64,000 nt of DNA from Scatomonas sp963928055 (GTDB taxonomy: Bacteria > Bacillota > Clostridia > Lachnospirales > Lachnospiraceae), in assembly GCA_963928055.1 (NCBI GenBank), contig CAWVDN010000001.1, positions 1,178,001-1,242,000 on the forward strand, in the 5' to 3' direction. The notes under the pieces are model-generated. The model was not told the origin of the DNA. It saw only the letters and a list, made by a program, of their open reading frames with translations, and ran no database searches. The position numbers were made by a program, and so were the translations under genes. Position 1 is the first letter of the stretch. Every line of letters begins with the position of its first letter. Positions 42,938 through 51,419 of the stretch are shown piece by piece.

Positions 42938-44014
42938 TCACGCGCTCTCCTGAAGATTTGCCAGCCTGGCGGCCTGATCCGCCGCTGTCAGGCTGTCGAT
43001 GAGTTCATCCAGCTCTCCGTTCATGATGCTGTCGATCTTGTGCAGGGTCAGCTTGATCCTGTGATCTGTCACCCGGCCCTGGGGGAAATTGTAGGTGCGG
43101 ATCTTCTCCGACCGGTCCCCGGTGCCCACCTGGCTCCTGCGCAGCTTGGCCTCCTCGTCGTGCTGCTTTTCCAGCTCCATCTCATACAGCCGGGACCTCA
43201 GCACTTTTAAAGCCTTTTCTTTATTTTTCAGCTGGGATTTTTCATCCTGGCAGGAAATGACGATCCCGGTAGGGATGTGGGTCAGCCGCACCGCGGAGTC
43301 CGTGGTGTTGACGCACTGCCCGCCGTTTCCGGAAGCCCGGAACACATCAAATTTACATTCGTTCAGATCCAGGTGAAAATCGATCTCCTCCGCCTCGGGC
43401 ATAATGGCCACCGTGATCGTGGAGGTATGGATCCTGCCTCCGCTTTCCGTTTCAGGGACCCGCTGTACCCGGTGGACGCCGCTCTCATATTTCAGCCGGG
43501 AGTATGCGCCGTTTCCGTTTAACAGAAACGTCACTTCCTTAAATCCGCCGATCCCGTTTTCATTGAGACTGAGCATCTCTGTTTTCCAGTGCCGGGATTC
43601 CGCGTATTTTACATACATGCGGTAGATCTCCGCGGCAAAAAGAGCCGCCTCGTCGCCTCCGGCCCCGGCCCGGATCTCCACGATCACGTTTTTGCTGTCA
43701 TTGGGGTCCCTGGGGAGCAGCAGGATCTTCAGATCCCGCTCCAGGTCTTCTTCGTTCTTTTTCGCCTCGGCCAGTTCCTCTTTCAGCATTTCCCGCATCT
43801 CCTGGTCGCTCTCGCTCTCCAGGAGCTCCAGACTGTCGGAGATGGTTTCTTTATTTTTCTTATAGGCCAGATAGGTATCCGCAATGGGCTGCAGTTCCGC
43901 CTGCTCCTTCATCAGCTGCTGAAACCTGGCGGCGTTCTCCGCGGCGCCCGGCTCACCCAGCTGCCGGAGGATCTCCTCCAGACGGATCAAAATATCTTCC
44001 AGCTTGTCAAACAT
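42938..44014 (-). CDS. prfA: Peptide chain release factor 1
   Basis: 358 residues from the ATG at 44014 (AAGGAG eight bases upstream). The GGQ loop that triggers peptide release is in 'RASGNGGQCVNTTDSAVR' near residue 230, and the stop-recognition region is of the RF1 type ('PETESGG' near 180 occupies the PxT site). It reads UAG and UAA. Its start overlaps the end of prmC, the methyltransferase that modifies the GGQ glutamine. Confidence 0.96.
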   Translation of the reverse strand: MFDKLEDILIRLEEILRQLGEPGAAENAARFQQLMKEQAELQPIADTYLAYKKNKETISDSLELLESESDQEMREMLKEELAEAKKNEEDLERDLKILLLPRDPNDSKNVIVEIRAGAGGDEAALFAAEIYRMYVKYAESRHWKTEMLSLNENGIGGFKEVTFLLNGNGAYSRLKYESGVHRVQRVPETESGGRIHTSTITVAIMPEAEEIDFHLDLNECKFDVFRASGNGGQCVNTTDSAVRLTHIPTGIVISCQDEKSQLKNKEKALKVLRSRLYEMELEKQHDEEAKLRRSQVGTGDRSEKIRTYNFPQGRVTDHRIKLTLHKIDSIMNGELDELIDSLTAADQAARLANLQESA

Positions 44015-44885
44015 CTTTTTCACTCCTTACGCTTTCCGGCAGGCGGCCCAGGGCCACCCGGTCCAGACCGGCCAGATCTTTTACGATCTCTACGGAAACA
44101 AATCCCGCCTCTGTCAAAAGATCCCTCAGGCTGTTCCCCTGGTCATAGCCGATCTCCAGAAACAGCCAGCCGCCGGGATTCAGATACCGCGGAGCTTCCC
44201 TGACGATCCGCCGGTAAAAATCCAGTCCGTCCGCGCCCCCGTCCAGCGCGCTGACCGGCTCATGCTCCCGCACCTCCGGGTCCAGTTCCCGGATCACCGG
44301 GGAAGCGATGTAGGGGGGATTGGAAACAATGATGTCAAAGGTCCCGCCGATCTTTTCAAAAAGATCACTCTCGATCCAGCCGGCCCGGGCCTTCAGGCGC
44401 TTCCGGTTCTGCTCCGCCACCGCCAGGGCCTCCGGAGACAGATCGGAACCGATCCCTGTTACCGAAGCCTCTTTCAGAATGGTCAGCAGGATACATCCGC
44501 TGCCGGTGCAGAGATCCAGCACCCGCATTCCCGGCGCCGTCTGCTTCAGGACCTCCTCCACCAGGATTTCCGTATCCTGCCTGGGGATCAGCACATGGGG
44601 ATCCACATGGAAGGATCTGCCGTAAAACCAGGCCTCCCCGGTAATATACTGTACCGGCTCACGGCTTCCCCGCCGCCGGAGCAGCCGCTGGTACTCCTCC
44701 GCGTCTTCTTCCGAGATCTCCTCGTTCATATGCATATAATAGTAGCTGCGGGTAATATTCGCCACATATTCCAGCAGGATCCAGGCATCTGTTTCCGCAT
44801 CCGCGATCCCCTTTGCCTGGAGATACTCTGTTCCAAATCTCAGCCATTCCCGCAGAGCACGGGGGCTTGTCTCCGGCCTAATCAT
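44007..44885 (-). CDS. prmC: Release-factor glutamine N5-methyltransferase
   Basis: 292 residues from the ATG at 44885 (GGAGG nine bases upstream, inside the end of yqhQ). An N-terminal helical domain is followed by a SAM-dependent methyltransferase with 'VLDLCTGSGCILLTI' near residue 120 and the catalytic NPPY motif in 'FDIIVSNPPYIAS' near 185. It methylates the GGQ glutamine of RF1/RF2. Overlap with both yqhQ and prfA indicates tight coupling. Confidence 0.95.
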   Translation of the reverse strand: MIRPETSPRALREWLRFGTEYLQAKGIADAETDAWILLEYVANITRSYYYMHMNEEISEEDAEEYQRLLRRRGSREPVQYITGEAWFYGRSFHVDPHVLIPRQDTEILVEEVLKQTAPGMRVLDLCTGSGCILLTILKEASVTGIGSDLSPEALAVAEQNRKRLKARAGWIESDLFEKIGGTFDIIVSNPPYIASPVIRELDPEVREHEPVSALDGGADGLDFYRRIVREAPRYLNPGGWLFLEIGYDQGNSLRDLLTEAGFVSVEIVKDLAGLDRVALGRLPESVRSEKDV

Positions 44886-45864
44886 TTTTCCCGTCCTCCT
44901 CATACCGGTATCCGAAATTCTCTTTCAGATAAGCCTTCCAGTCAAAAACAGCCTCCACCGCGGCGATCGCCACCTCCGCCTGGGACGCGTCCGGTTCCCG
45001 GGTGGTCAGGCGCTGCAGCGCCAGGCCCGGCTTGCTTAAAGCGTTCACAATAGGATTTTCGGAGCGCCCTGCCAGACGGATGATCTCAAAAGATACCCCG
45101 GCGATCACCGGCACCAGCAGCAGGCGCACCAGGATCCGCAGGACCCGGGACTCCATCTGTACAAACATCAGCAGGATGGCGCTGACAAGGATCACAAAAA
45201 ACAGGAAACTGGTCCCGCAGCGTTTGTGGAGCCGCGAACTTTTCAGAACGTTTTCCACATTCAGTTCCATGCCGTGCTCAATGCAGTTGATGCATTTGTG
45301 TTCCGCCCCATGGTACATGAACGTCCGCTGGATATCTTTCATCCGGGAGATCAGGATCAGGTAAGCCAGAAAGATCCCCACCCGCACCAGAGCTTCTGTA
45401 ATGGAAAGGATCCAGGTAGTATCCGTCACCTTTCTCATGAGATCCGTGAGAAAATACGGGAGCATCATGAAGACTGCCACGGCCAGCACGATGGAAACCG
45501 CCACCACACCGTACATCATGGCGGATTCCTGTTTTTTTTCTTTTTCCCGGCGCCGCTCCAGTTCCTCCGCCGTCATCTTTGCTTCTCTCTGCCGGCGCTT
45601 TTCCTTTTCTTCCTCGTCTTCCTCAATGAAGGAGGCGGAATACATCAGGCACTTCATGCCCACCACAAGCGAATCGATAAAGCTGATGACGCCCCGGATA
45701 ATGGGGATCCCGCGCAGGCGCTTGCACTCAATGAAACTTTTGTAAGGTTCTACTTTTACCTTGATCTCGTTGTCCGGCGTGCGCACAGCGATGGAATATT
45801 CGTCCTCATGACGCATCATGATCCCTTCCATTACGGCCTGGCCGCCAATATTGGATGACTTCAT
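44878..45864 (-). CDS. yqhQ: DUF1385 membrane protein (YqhQ family)
   Basis: 328 residues beginning 'SSNIGGQAVMEGIMMRHEDEYSIAVR', the DUF1385 signature. A charged Arg/Glu-rich stretch (about residues 80-110) precedes several membrane helices, and 'YHGAEHKCINCIEHGMELNVENV' supplies conserved His/Cys residues. Often next to prmC-prfA in Bacillota, as here. The biochemical role is not established. Its RBS (AAAGGAG) lies directly after the 166-bp repeat array, which therefore occupies its upstream leader. Confidence 0.88.
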   Translation of the reverse strand: MKSSNIGGQAVMEGIMMRHEDEYSIAVRTPDNEIKVKVEPYKSFIECKRLRGIPIIRGVISFIDSLVVGMKCLMYSASFIEEDEEEKEKRRQREAKMTAEELERRREKEKKQESAMMYGVVAVSIVLAVAVFMMLPYFLTDLMRKVTDTTWILSITEALVRVGIFLAYLILISRMKDIQRTFMYHGAEHKCINCIEHGMELNVENVLKSSRLHKRCGTSFLFFVILVSAILLMFVQMESRVLRILVRLLLVPVIAGVSFEIIRLAGRSENPIVNALSKPGLALQRLTTREPDASQAEVAIAAVEAVFDWKAYLKENFGYRYEEDGKND

Positions 45865-45894
45865 CCGCTGCTCCTTTCGTACATATAGCCAGTT

Positions 45895-46392
45895 CCTATA
45901 AAAGCCAGATGCTCCGTCCTCCGGACTCCCGCATCTGCATCAGGTATTCGCACTCCGCGCTTTCGCGCTCCCTGCTCATACCTGGTTGCCCGGACCATGG
46001 CTATATTCTTCCTCATGCAAGCATGCTCCAGCATATAGCCGCCTGGCTTTTCTCCATTTTCCTATAAAAGCCAGATGCTCCGTCCTCCGGACTCCCGCAT
46101 CTGCATCAGGTATTCGCACTCCGCGCTTTCGCGCTCCCTGCTCATACCTGGTTGCCCGGACCATGGCTATATTCTTCCTCATGCAAGCATGCTCCAGCAT
46201 ATAGCCGCCTGGCTTTTCTCCATTTTCCTATAAAAGCCAGATGCTCCGTCCTCCGGACTCCCGCATCTGCATCAGGTATTCGCACTCCGCGCTTTCGCGC
46301 TCCCTGCTCATACCTGGTTGCCTGGACCATGGCTATATGCTTCCTCATGCAAGCATGCTCCAGCATATAGCCGCCGTCCGGGGCTTTTATAG
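45895..46392. repeat. Array of three 166-bp tandem repeats with cloverleaf-like internal pairing
   Basis: Copies start at 45895, 46061 and 46227, exactly 166 bases apart. Copies 1 and 2 are essentially identical; copy 3 has a few changes and a divergent end. Within a unit AAAAGCCAG pairs with CTGGCTTTT at the ends and three internal hairpins form: CAGATGC/GCATCTG, CAGGTAT/ATACCTG (with GCGCTTTCGCGC inside) and GGCTATAT/ATATAGCC (with ATGCAAGCAT inside). The whole array is bounded by CTATAAAAGCC (45896-45906) and its inverse GGCTTTTATAG (46382-46392). It lies between the rpmE terminator and the yqhQ RBS. Confidence 0.92.
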
Positions 46393-46398
46393 TAAAAT

Positions 46399-46424
46399 GG
46401 GTTGAGATTTTGCAACCTCAACCC
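46399..46424 (-). terminator. Terminator of rpmE
   Basis: GGGTTGAG (46399-46406) pairs with CTCAACCC (46417-46424); the minus strand continues ATTTTACT. It ends the rpmE transcript just before the repeat array. Confidence 0.8.
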
Positions 46425-46468
46425 TGTCTTTACTCGCATTCGATTTCTGTCCGCAACGGGACAGATGA

Positions 46469-46666
46469 TTACATGCCGTATTTCTTGTTGAATTTCTCGA
46501 TACGTCCGCGGGCTGCCGCTGCCTTCTGCTGTCCGGTATAGAACGGATGGCACTTGGAGCAGATCTCAACGTGGATGTCCTGCTTGGTAGAACCGGTCTT
46601 GAATGTGTTGCCGCAGTTGCATGTAACGGTTGCTTCGTAGTACTCCGGATGGATTCCCTCTTTCAC
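46469..46666 (-). CDS. rpmE: 50S ribosomal protein L31 (zinc-binding form)
   Basis: 65 residues from a GTG at 46666: 'MKEGIHPEYYEATVTCNCGNTFKTGSTK' and 'VEICSKCHPFYTGQQK'. CxC plus CxxC make it the zinc-binding L31 type. A longer reading from an ATG at 46684 exists, but the family's usual N-terminus is MKEGIHP, and AGAGGTG lies just upstream of the GTG. Single-gene transcript with its own promoter and terminator. Confidence 0.95.
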   Translation of the reverse strand: MKEGIHPEYYEATVTCNCGNTFKTGSTKQDIHVEICSKCHPFYTGQQKAAAARGRIEKFNKKYGM

Positions 46667-46763
46667 TGTTTTCACCTCTTCCATAATTGTTTATCATATC
46701 CAGTAGGAATATCTGTCGTCAATGATTGCCGGATCAGCTCGTCTGCAATCCGACAGCTAATAG

Positions 46764-46792
46764 ATTATAGCATACCTTTTTTCGGAATGCAA
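46764..46792 (-). promoter_or_regulatory. Promoter of rpmE
   Basis: TTGCAT (46787-46792), 17 bases, TATAAT (46764-46769) on the minus strand. The leader contains a possible hairpin (GATTGC/GCAATC within CTGTCG/CGACAG) before the start. Confidence 0.8.
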
Positions 46793-46800
46793 GCATTAAC

Positions 46801-48243
46801 TCAGGAAACTGGTTTATACTTGCTGGTAGTGATGTATTCGCTGTTGACCAGGTTGCCGCTGGCATCGTAATAATCCCGGTAGGTGACAAAATCCAGGGTT
46901 CCCGTCTGCTCTACCCGGCACTCCACAGTCTGATCGCTCTCCTTGGTCCCCACTACCTGTACGCTCAGCACGCCGCCCTCAAAGCTCATATCCACCCGGA
47001 TGGGATATTTGTGGTTGTTCTGGAAGCGGAAGTCCGGCTGATCCCAGGAAACGGTGGCATCCATCCCATAGGGAACGTAGGTGACGATCATGGAATGATA
47101 TCTTCTCTGGACGATCTCAATGTCCGTATACAGCAGCGCGGAAAAAAGGGTGGAGGACACCTGGCAGACTCCGCCGCCGGGTTCCTGGACAACTGCTCCG
47201 TTGGAATACGCGTTGGCCATTTCGAAGCCTCTTTCCTCGGTGGTGTTGCCGATGATGCCGTTGTAAGAGAAGATCTCACCCGGCATGACCACCGTCCCGT
47301 TGCACATGCTCACCGCCAGCGCGATGTTGTGTTCTCTTCCGCCGTTGCCGCCGGCTGTGGACTGGTAGCTTCCCAGCACATCCTTAAACAGGTTGGCCTG
47401 CAGATCCTCGGTACTGATCTCCGCAGGAGTCTCCGTCAGGGGAACCGTCACATCGGTGCCTTCCGGCGCGCTGTCGTAAGCTGCCTGTGCCTGCGCGGTA
47501 TCCAGGGCCAGGCCGCTGACCGCCGGGACCACCGCGTAATTATTGGCAGGATCCAGGGTCGCGTTGACCGGCGCTTTGGCTACCGCCGCGGCGACTGCCT
47601 GAAAGTCCATGGCCGCGGTCTGGCTTTCCGCCGTGGGGCACTGGATGGTTTCCGTGTAATCGCCCGCCTCCAGCGCGTCCAGTATGGCCGTCTTCAGCTG
47701 TTCCACGTCCGCCACTTCGCCTTTGTTTCCTTTATGAATGATCAGGTTATTGCCGGATACTTCATAGGTGGATTCCGAAACACTGTTATAGGACTGGATG
47801 CCGGAAGCCGCGATGGCCTCGTCCAGCTTTTCCGGATAAGACACCGTTGGAAGCGCTTCCAGGTCTCCGGCGCCGGCCAGGCCCATCTGGCTGCGGATCC
47901 ATTCCGCTCCTCTGGCAAACCAGGCGCCGTGTCCTACTTTATAGGCTTCCTGGATCTCTTCGGAAGGATCCATGGTCAGCACATCGTATACGGGGATCGA
48001 ATACTCCTGATCCCCCAGGGCTACTGTCACCGCCGCGTCCTGATATTCTGTCTCAAACTGCTCCCGGACCGCTTGGTCCGCCTCCTCCAGGGTAAGTCCC
48101 TTCATAGCGACTCCGTTGATGGTGGTATTTCCCCAGATCGTTTCATTCTCCACATTGTGACAGAGCACGCAGTAGCCGATGATCAGCAGCACAGCCGCCG
48201 CTTCCACGATCCCCAGGATCAGCCATTTTTTCTTCTTGTTCAC
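46801..48243 (-). CDS. VanW-family membrane-anchored protein
   Basis: 480 residues from a GTG at 48243 that overlaps the preceding stop (GTGA) and has GGAGG upstream. One N-terminal membrane anchor ('WLILGIVEAAAVLLIIGYCVL'), then two putative peptidoglycan-binding-like repeats ('NTTINGVAMKGLTLEEADQAV...' is the typical start of such a domain), and a C-terminal VanW domain ('REHNIALAVSMCNGTVVMPGEIFSYNGIIG...GGGVCQVSSTLFSALL'). A cell-envelope role is likely; despite the name there is no sign of vancomycin-resistance genes nearby. Confidence 0.9.
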   Translation of the reverse strand: MNKKKKWLILGIVEAAAVLLIIGYCVLCHNVENETIWGNTTINGVAMKGLTLEEADQAVREQFETEYQDAAVTVALGDQEYSIPVYDVLTMDPSEEIQEAYKVGHGAWFARGAEWIRSQMGLAGAGDLEALPTVSYPEKLDEAIAASGIQSYNSVSESTYEVSGNNLIIHKGNKGEVADVEQLKTAILDALEAGDYTETIQCPTAESQTAAMDFQAVAAAVAKAPVNATLDPANNYAVVPAVSGLALDTAQAQAAYDSAPEGTDVTVPLTETPAEISTEDLQANLFKDVLGSYQSTAGGNGGREHNIALAVSMCNGTVVMPGEIFSYNGIIGNTTEERGFEMANAYSNGAVVQEPGGGVCQVSSTLFSALLYTDIEIVQRRYHSMIVTYVPYGMDATVSWDQPDFRFQNNHKYPIRVDMSFEGGVLSVQVVGTKESDQTVECRVEQTGTLDFVTYRDYYDASGNLVNSEYITTSKYKPVS

Positions 48244-48875
48244 TTTCCCTTTCCCTCCATTCTTTTGTAAATCGACCGCATCAGACAATTCACCACGTAG
48301 TAGGTTGTCTCATAGTGCATGTAATGGAGTGTATTTTCATCAAAGAGTATTGAAAGTTGAGCCGGAAACTCCTCGTCGGCGCAGTAAAACCGAAGACGCA
48401 TGGGGAAGAAAGGAAAGACAGGGATCTCAAAGCCGATATCTCCCATAGGGATCTCTGTCCCCCCCAGTTCCCTGCATGCCTGCCGGAAAGCTTCCGGGTT
48501 TCGGTTGATCTCATTTTCATAACGCTGTACCGCATTGTCTCCCAGGCCGTTATTCTGGCCGACTCCCGGCAGACTGTTTACCAGGCACCATCGCCCGGTC
48601 AGGCCCGCGTCGGGCTTGGAATAACAGAGGATATCATAGATCGATAAAACTTCTTCATAATTTCCCGGCAGGACCCCCGCCTGAAAATCTCCGGTTCCGT
48701 CGGCGGCTTTTTCCACGACTCCGGAATCTCTCCGGATCCGGTATCTGTCCCCGCAGAAATCCAGGTACAGATAACCGCTGTCATGCTCCAGACCGAACCG
48801 GGAGATCATGGTCTCCTGGTCGTATTTCAGGAATTCCGGACGGATCCTCTCTTTTGCGATCTCATAATTATCCAT
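48240..48875 (-). CDS. DUF3786 protein
   Basis: 211 residues from the ATG at 48875 (GGGGG seven bases upstream; an ATG six bases earlier is too close to it). 'DFCGDRYRIRRDSGVVEK', 'YDILCYSKPDAGLTGRWCLVNSLPG' and 'DIGFEIPVFPFFPMRLRFYCADEEFPAQLSILFDENTLHYMHYETTYYV' (split blocks) match the DUF3786 family of anaerobes. No known function. Its stop overlaps the vanW-family start, so the pair is coupled. A TTTACC-17-TATACT promoter lies upstream. Confidence 0.83.
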   Translation of the reverse strand: MDNYEIAKERIRPEFLKYDQETMISRFGLEHDSGYLYLDFCGDRYRIRRDSGVVEKAADGTGDFQAGVLPGNYEEVLSIYDILCYSKPDAGLTGRWCLVNSLPGVGQNNGLGDNAVQRYENEINRNPEAFRQACRELGGTEIPMGDIGFEIPVFPFFPMRLRFYCADEEFPAQLSILFDENTLHYMHYETTYYVVNCLMRSIYKRMEGKGK

Positions 48876-48975
48876 AGCCATTCCCCCTGCTATGCGTGTT
48901 AAACGTCAACTCTTTACAGTATACGCAGAATCTTCCAAAAGGTAAAGTAAAAAATACATTTTTCTTCTTTTTTCT

Positions 48976-50043
48976 TGTAGGATTACAATACATGTGTTAC
49001 AATTGAATATTTAAAAAGCGGAAATACCATTTCTGTGTTATATTTTTAGCGACCAAACCAAAACACAACAAGAAAGGATGTATTCCCGCATGGCTAGTAT
49101 AACACAAGATATGAGATTTCGTCTATCACTGATTAACTACTCTGAACGCTATGGTGTTTCCAATGCCGCCAGAAAATATAAGACCAACCGACAGTATATC
49201 TATCGCTGGAAAAAACGCTATGACGGCTCCTGGGATTCCTTGAGAGATCGTTCCAGGCGTCCACACCACCATCCAAAGCAGCATACCACGGATGAGGCAG
49301 AGCTGATCTCCCGTATGCGCCGACGTAATCCTCATGCCGGGCTTGTGATTTTCTGGGTCAAGCTCCGGCAAAAAGGATACTCCCGTTCCATTTCCGGCCT
49401 TTACCGCTTTCTCAAAAAGCAAGGCATGATGGCTGTCCATCCGCCTAATCCCAAATACATCCCCAAGCCTTATGAAAAGATGGAGTATCCGGGACAGCGT
49501 ATCCAGGTAGATGTCAAATTTGTTCCTTCCGCCTGTTTGAAAAACAGCAAGGTGATCGGAAAACAATTCTTCCAGTATACCGCCATCGACGAGTATTCCA
49601 GATGGCGTTTTGTAGAAGCTTTTGAGGAACACAGCACTTATTCTTCCGCACAGTTTGTGGAGCACCTTATCAAAGCATTCCCCTGCAGGATTGAATGTAT
49701 CCAGACTGACAACGGAACGGAGTTCACCAACCGGTTTACCACTCATCGGGATAAACCGACCCTTTTCCAGAAATGTCTGGAGAAGCATGGGATACGGCAT
49801 AAAGTAATCCGCCCTTACACACCCAGACATAATGGGAAAGTGGAACGCAGCCACAGGAAGGATAACGAGAGATTCTATGCCACCCATCTGTTCTATTCGT
49901 TTGAGGACTTTGCTGCCCAGCTCAAAGTGTATAACCGGAGGGATTATAATCATTTTCCCATGCGTCCCCTTGGATGGAAAACACCCAATGAAGTGCTTTG
50001 GGATTATTTACGCTCAGTGTAACAAATGTTTGACAAACCTACA
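48976..50043 (+). mobile_element. IS481-like insertion sequence with 25-bp target duplication
   Basis: The ends are imperfect inverted repeats of 26 bp (20 matches): left TGTAGGATTACAATACATGT and right, read inward, TGTAGGTTTGTCAAACATTT, both then continuing to GTTACA. Total length 1068 bp with one transposase gene. The 25 bases immediately outside, 48951-48975 and 50044-50068, are exact direct repeats (AAAATACATTTTTC...TTTTCT), the target-site duplication. Most IS481 members duplicate far fewer bases. It sits in the gap between two leftward genes and disrupts no recognised reading frame. Confidence 0.92.
49090..50022 (+). CDS. IS481-family DDE transposase
   Basis: 310 residues from 'MASITQDMRFRLSLINYSERYG' (an upstream in-frame ATG at 49078 is possible). 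An N-terminal helix-turn-helix ('GVSNAARKYKTNRQYIYRWKKRY') precedes the rve-type catalytic core with D in 'GQRIQVDVKFV', D in 'IECIQTDNGTEF' and E in 'RHNGKVERSHR'. It is complete and apparently intact. A stretch of AT-rich sequence with the left inverted repeat precedes it. Confidence 0.93.
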   Translation: MASITQDMRFRLSLINYSERYGVSNAARKYKTNRQYIYRWKKRYDGSWDSLRDRSRRPHHHPKQHTTDEAELISRMRRRNPHAGLVIFWVKLRQKGYSRSISGLYRFLKKQGMMAVHPPNPKYIPKPYEKMEYPGQRIQVDVKFVPSACLKNSKVIGKQFFQYTAIDEYSRWRFVEAFEEHSTYSSAQFVEHLIKAFPCRIECIQTDNGTEFTNRFTTHRDKPTLFQKCLEKHGIRHKVIRPYTPRHNGKVERSHRKDNERFYATHLFYSFEDFAAQLKVYNRRDYNHFPMRPLGWKTPNEVLWDYLRSV

Positions 50044-50067
50044 AAAATACATTTTTCTTCTTTTTTC

Positions 50068-50257
50068 TCAGGCTGCGTGGGCGGGAAACAGGACCGGCTC
50101 CAGAAATTTCAGCTTTTTCCCGAAGATCCGCGCGATAAACCCTACCAGCAGCGCGGCGATCACCGTCCCCTCCGTCCCCTCCCGTACTCCTTCCAGCCGA
50201 TTCCGTATGGAGGTCAGGGATCCCTCCGAAGCCGCTGACAGATCCTTCCAGATCCAT
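50068..50257 (-). pseudogene. Possible small membrane protein with a one-base frameshift
   Basis: Minus-strand sequence just after the DUF362 gene encodes, in one frame, 'KDLSAASEGSLTSIRNRLEGVREG' followed by the hydrophobic 'TVIAALLVGFIARIFGKK' and a TGA that uses the last base of the IS target duplication. That frame has no start codon; an ATG at 50257 in the next frame would join it if one base were removed from ATGGATCTGG. The region length, 190 bases, is one more than a multiple of three. The call is tentative and no family is recognised. Confidence 0.3.
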
Positions 50258-50260
50258 TCG

Positions 50261-51358
50261 TTATTTCCACTCTTTTTTCAGAAACTCCGCCACTTCCAGC
50301 GCCTTGGGCGGACATCCTCCCAGGGATCTCTTGAAACAGCGGGTACAGTTTCCGATCCCCAGTTCTCCCTTTTTCCCCTTAAATCCCTGTCCGATGGAAA
50401 TACTCTCCTTTTCTTTTCCCCGCAGCAGACCTGCCCGGTCCATGCGGTCCAGGGCGTAGATCAGGGAACCGTAGCAGGCGGAGCAGGCATCCTTCTGCCG
50501 CACGTACTTTGCCAGTTTTCCCACTCTCCCCCGGGACGCCGACGCTGTCTCCTTCTGTCCTTCCGGCCGTACCGCGTGGATGCAGGCGGAAGCCGTATCC
50601 ATGGTTCCCACTCCCAGTTCCGCTGCCAGGGCAATATAAGGGATATCTTCCGGCCGGTAGCCGATGGTCTCCGCCGCGAAGCTGTCGCAGAGCACCGGAT
50701 CCCGGAAGGCCAGGATCCGGTCCATGGATACAGGATTGCCGCCCTCCTCAAAATCCAGATCTCCGCAGATGTTATCCGCCAGGATAAAATCCTGACGAAG
50801 CACCGTATTCAGATGGGTAATGGGCCGGTGAAGCCCCAGGGTGTGGAACCGCCGCTTTTCCGGATCCGGGATCAGTCCCTTGTAATTCTTCAGGGCGCAG
50901 GTCACCTTGGTCTGGCAGTGGCCTTTCACCACCGGCACGTTGATCATATACTCCATCTCCAGAGCTTTCCGACAGACGTTTAATTCCAGCCCGGCAGCCT
51001 GGCAGGCCGCAACCGGCTCCTTTTTCGTATCTATGAAAGGCACCTGATGTTTCCGGCACACCTCCAGCAGGCCGTTCTGTTCCGCCGCCTGCAGGGTGGC
51101 GGCTCCTACCCAGGCGCTCTCCATGACCGTAATCTCCCGAAACCCTTTTTCTCTTAAATAAGTAAGCAGACCGTCGATCAGTTCCGGATGCGTGGTGGCT
51201 CCGTCGGAAGCCGGAGCTGCCAGCACCAGATTGGGCTTGATCCCGATCTTTTTTCTGCGGTCCCCGATGTCCTCCGCCAGCGCGCAGGCCTCCAGCAGTT
51301 CCAGGGTCATCTGAAAGTAATCTTTTCCCTGAATGGTGTAAATATCCTGTTTCTTCAT
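50261..51358 (-). CDS. DUF362 protein with cysteine-rich C-terminus
   Basis: 365 residues. The DUF362 core shows 'KIGIKPNLVLAAPASDGATTHPELI', 'VPVVKGHCQTKVTCALKNYKGLIPDPEK' and 'ADNICGDLDFEEGG'. The C-terminal part has several cysteines ('DACSACYGSLIYALD', 'GNCTRCFKRSLGGCPPKA') that could hold an Fe-S cluster. Members are common in anaerobes but lack an assigned reaction. RBS GAGAGGGA precedes the ATG. Confidence 0.83.
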   Translation of the reverse strand: MKKQDIYTIQGKDYFQMTLELLEACALAEDIGDRRKKIGIKPNLVLAAPASDGATTHPELIDGLLTYLREKGFREITVMESAWVGAATLQAAEQNGLLEVCRKHQVPFIDTKKEPVAACQAAGLELNVCRKALEMEYMINVPVVKGHCQTKVTCALKNYKGLIPDPEKRRFHTLGLHRPITHLNTVLRQDFILADNICGDLDFEEGGNPVSMDRILAFRDPVLCDSFAAETIGYRPEDIPYIALAAELGVGTMDTASACIHAVRPEGQKETASASRGRVGKLAKYVRQKDACSACYGSLIYALDRMDRAGLLRGKEKESISIGQGFKGKKGELGIGNCTRCFKRSLGGCPPKALEVAEFLKKEWK

Positions 51359-51419
51359 AAGAAATCCCTCTCTTCTCTCTCTTTTCCGTCAGTGTACAAA
51401 GGGCAGCCTTTTTCTGCTG

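Noticed and set aside
45976..46366. Repeated 74-codon frames inside the 166-bp array
   Set aside because: They exist on both strands only because the unit is repeated and internally palindromic; there is no RBS and no family resemblance. The structure, not a protein, explains the sequence.
45895..46392. CRISPR array
   Set aside because: Units are 166 bp and repeated in full with no unique spacers, and no cas genes are present. The helicase's Cas4-like domain belongs to a fused repair-type enzyme.
46801..48243. Vancomycin-resistance locus
   Set aside because: VanW-domain proteins are common in Clostridia; no vanA/H/X/S/R-type genes are nearby.
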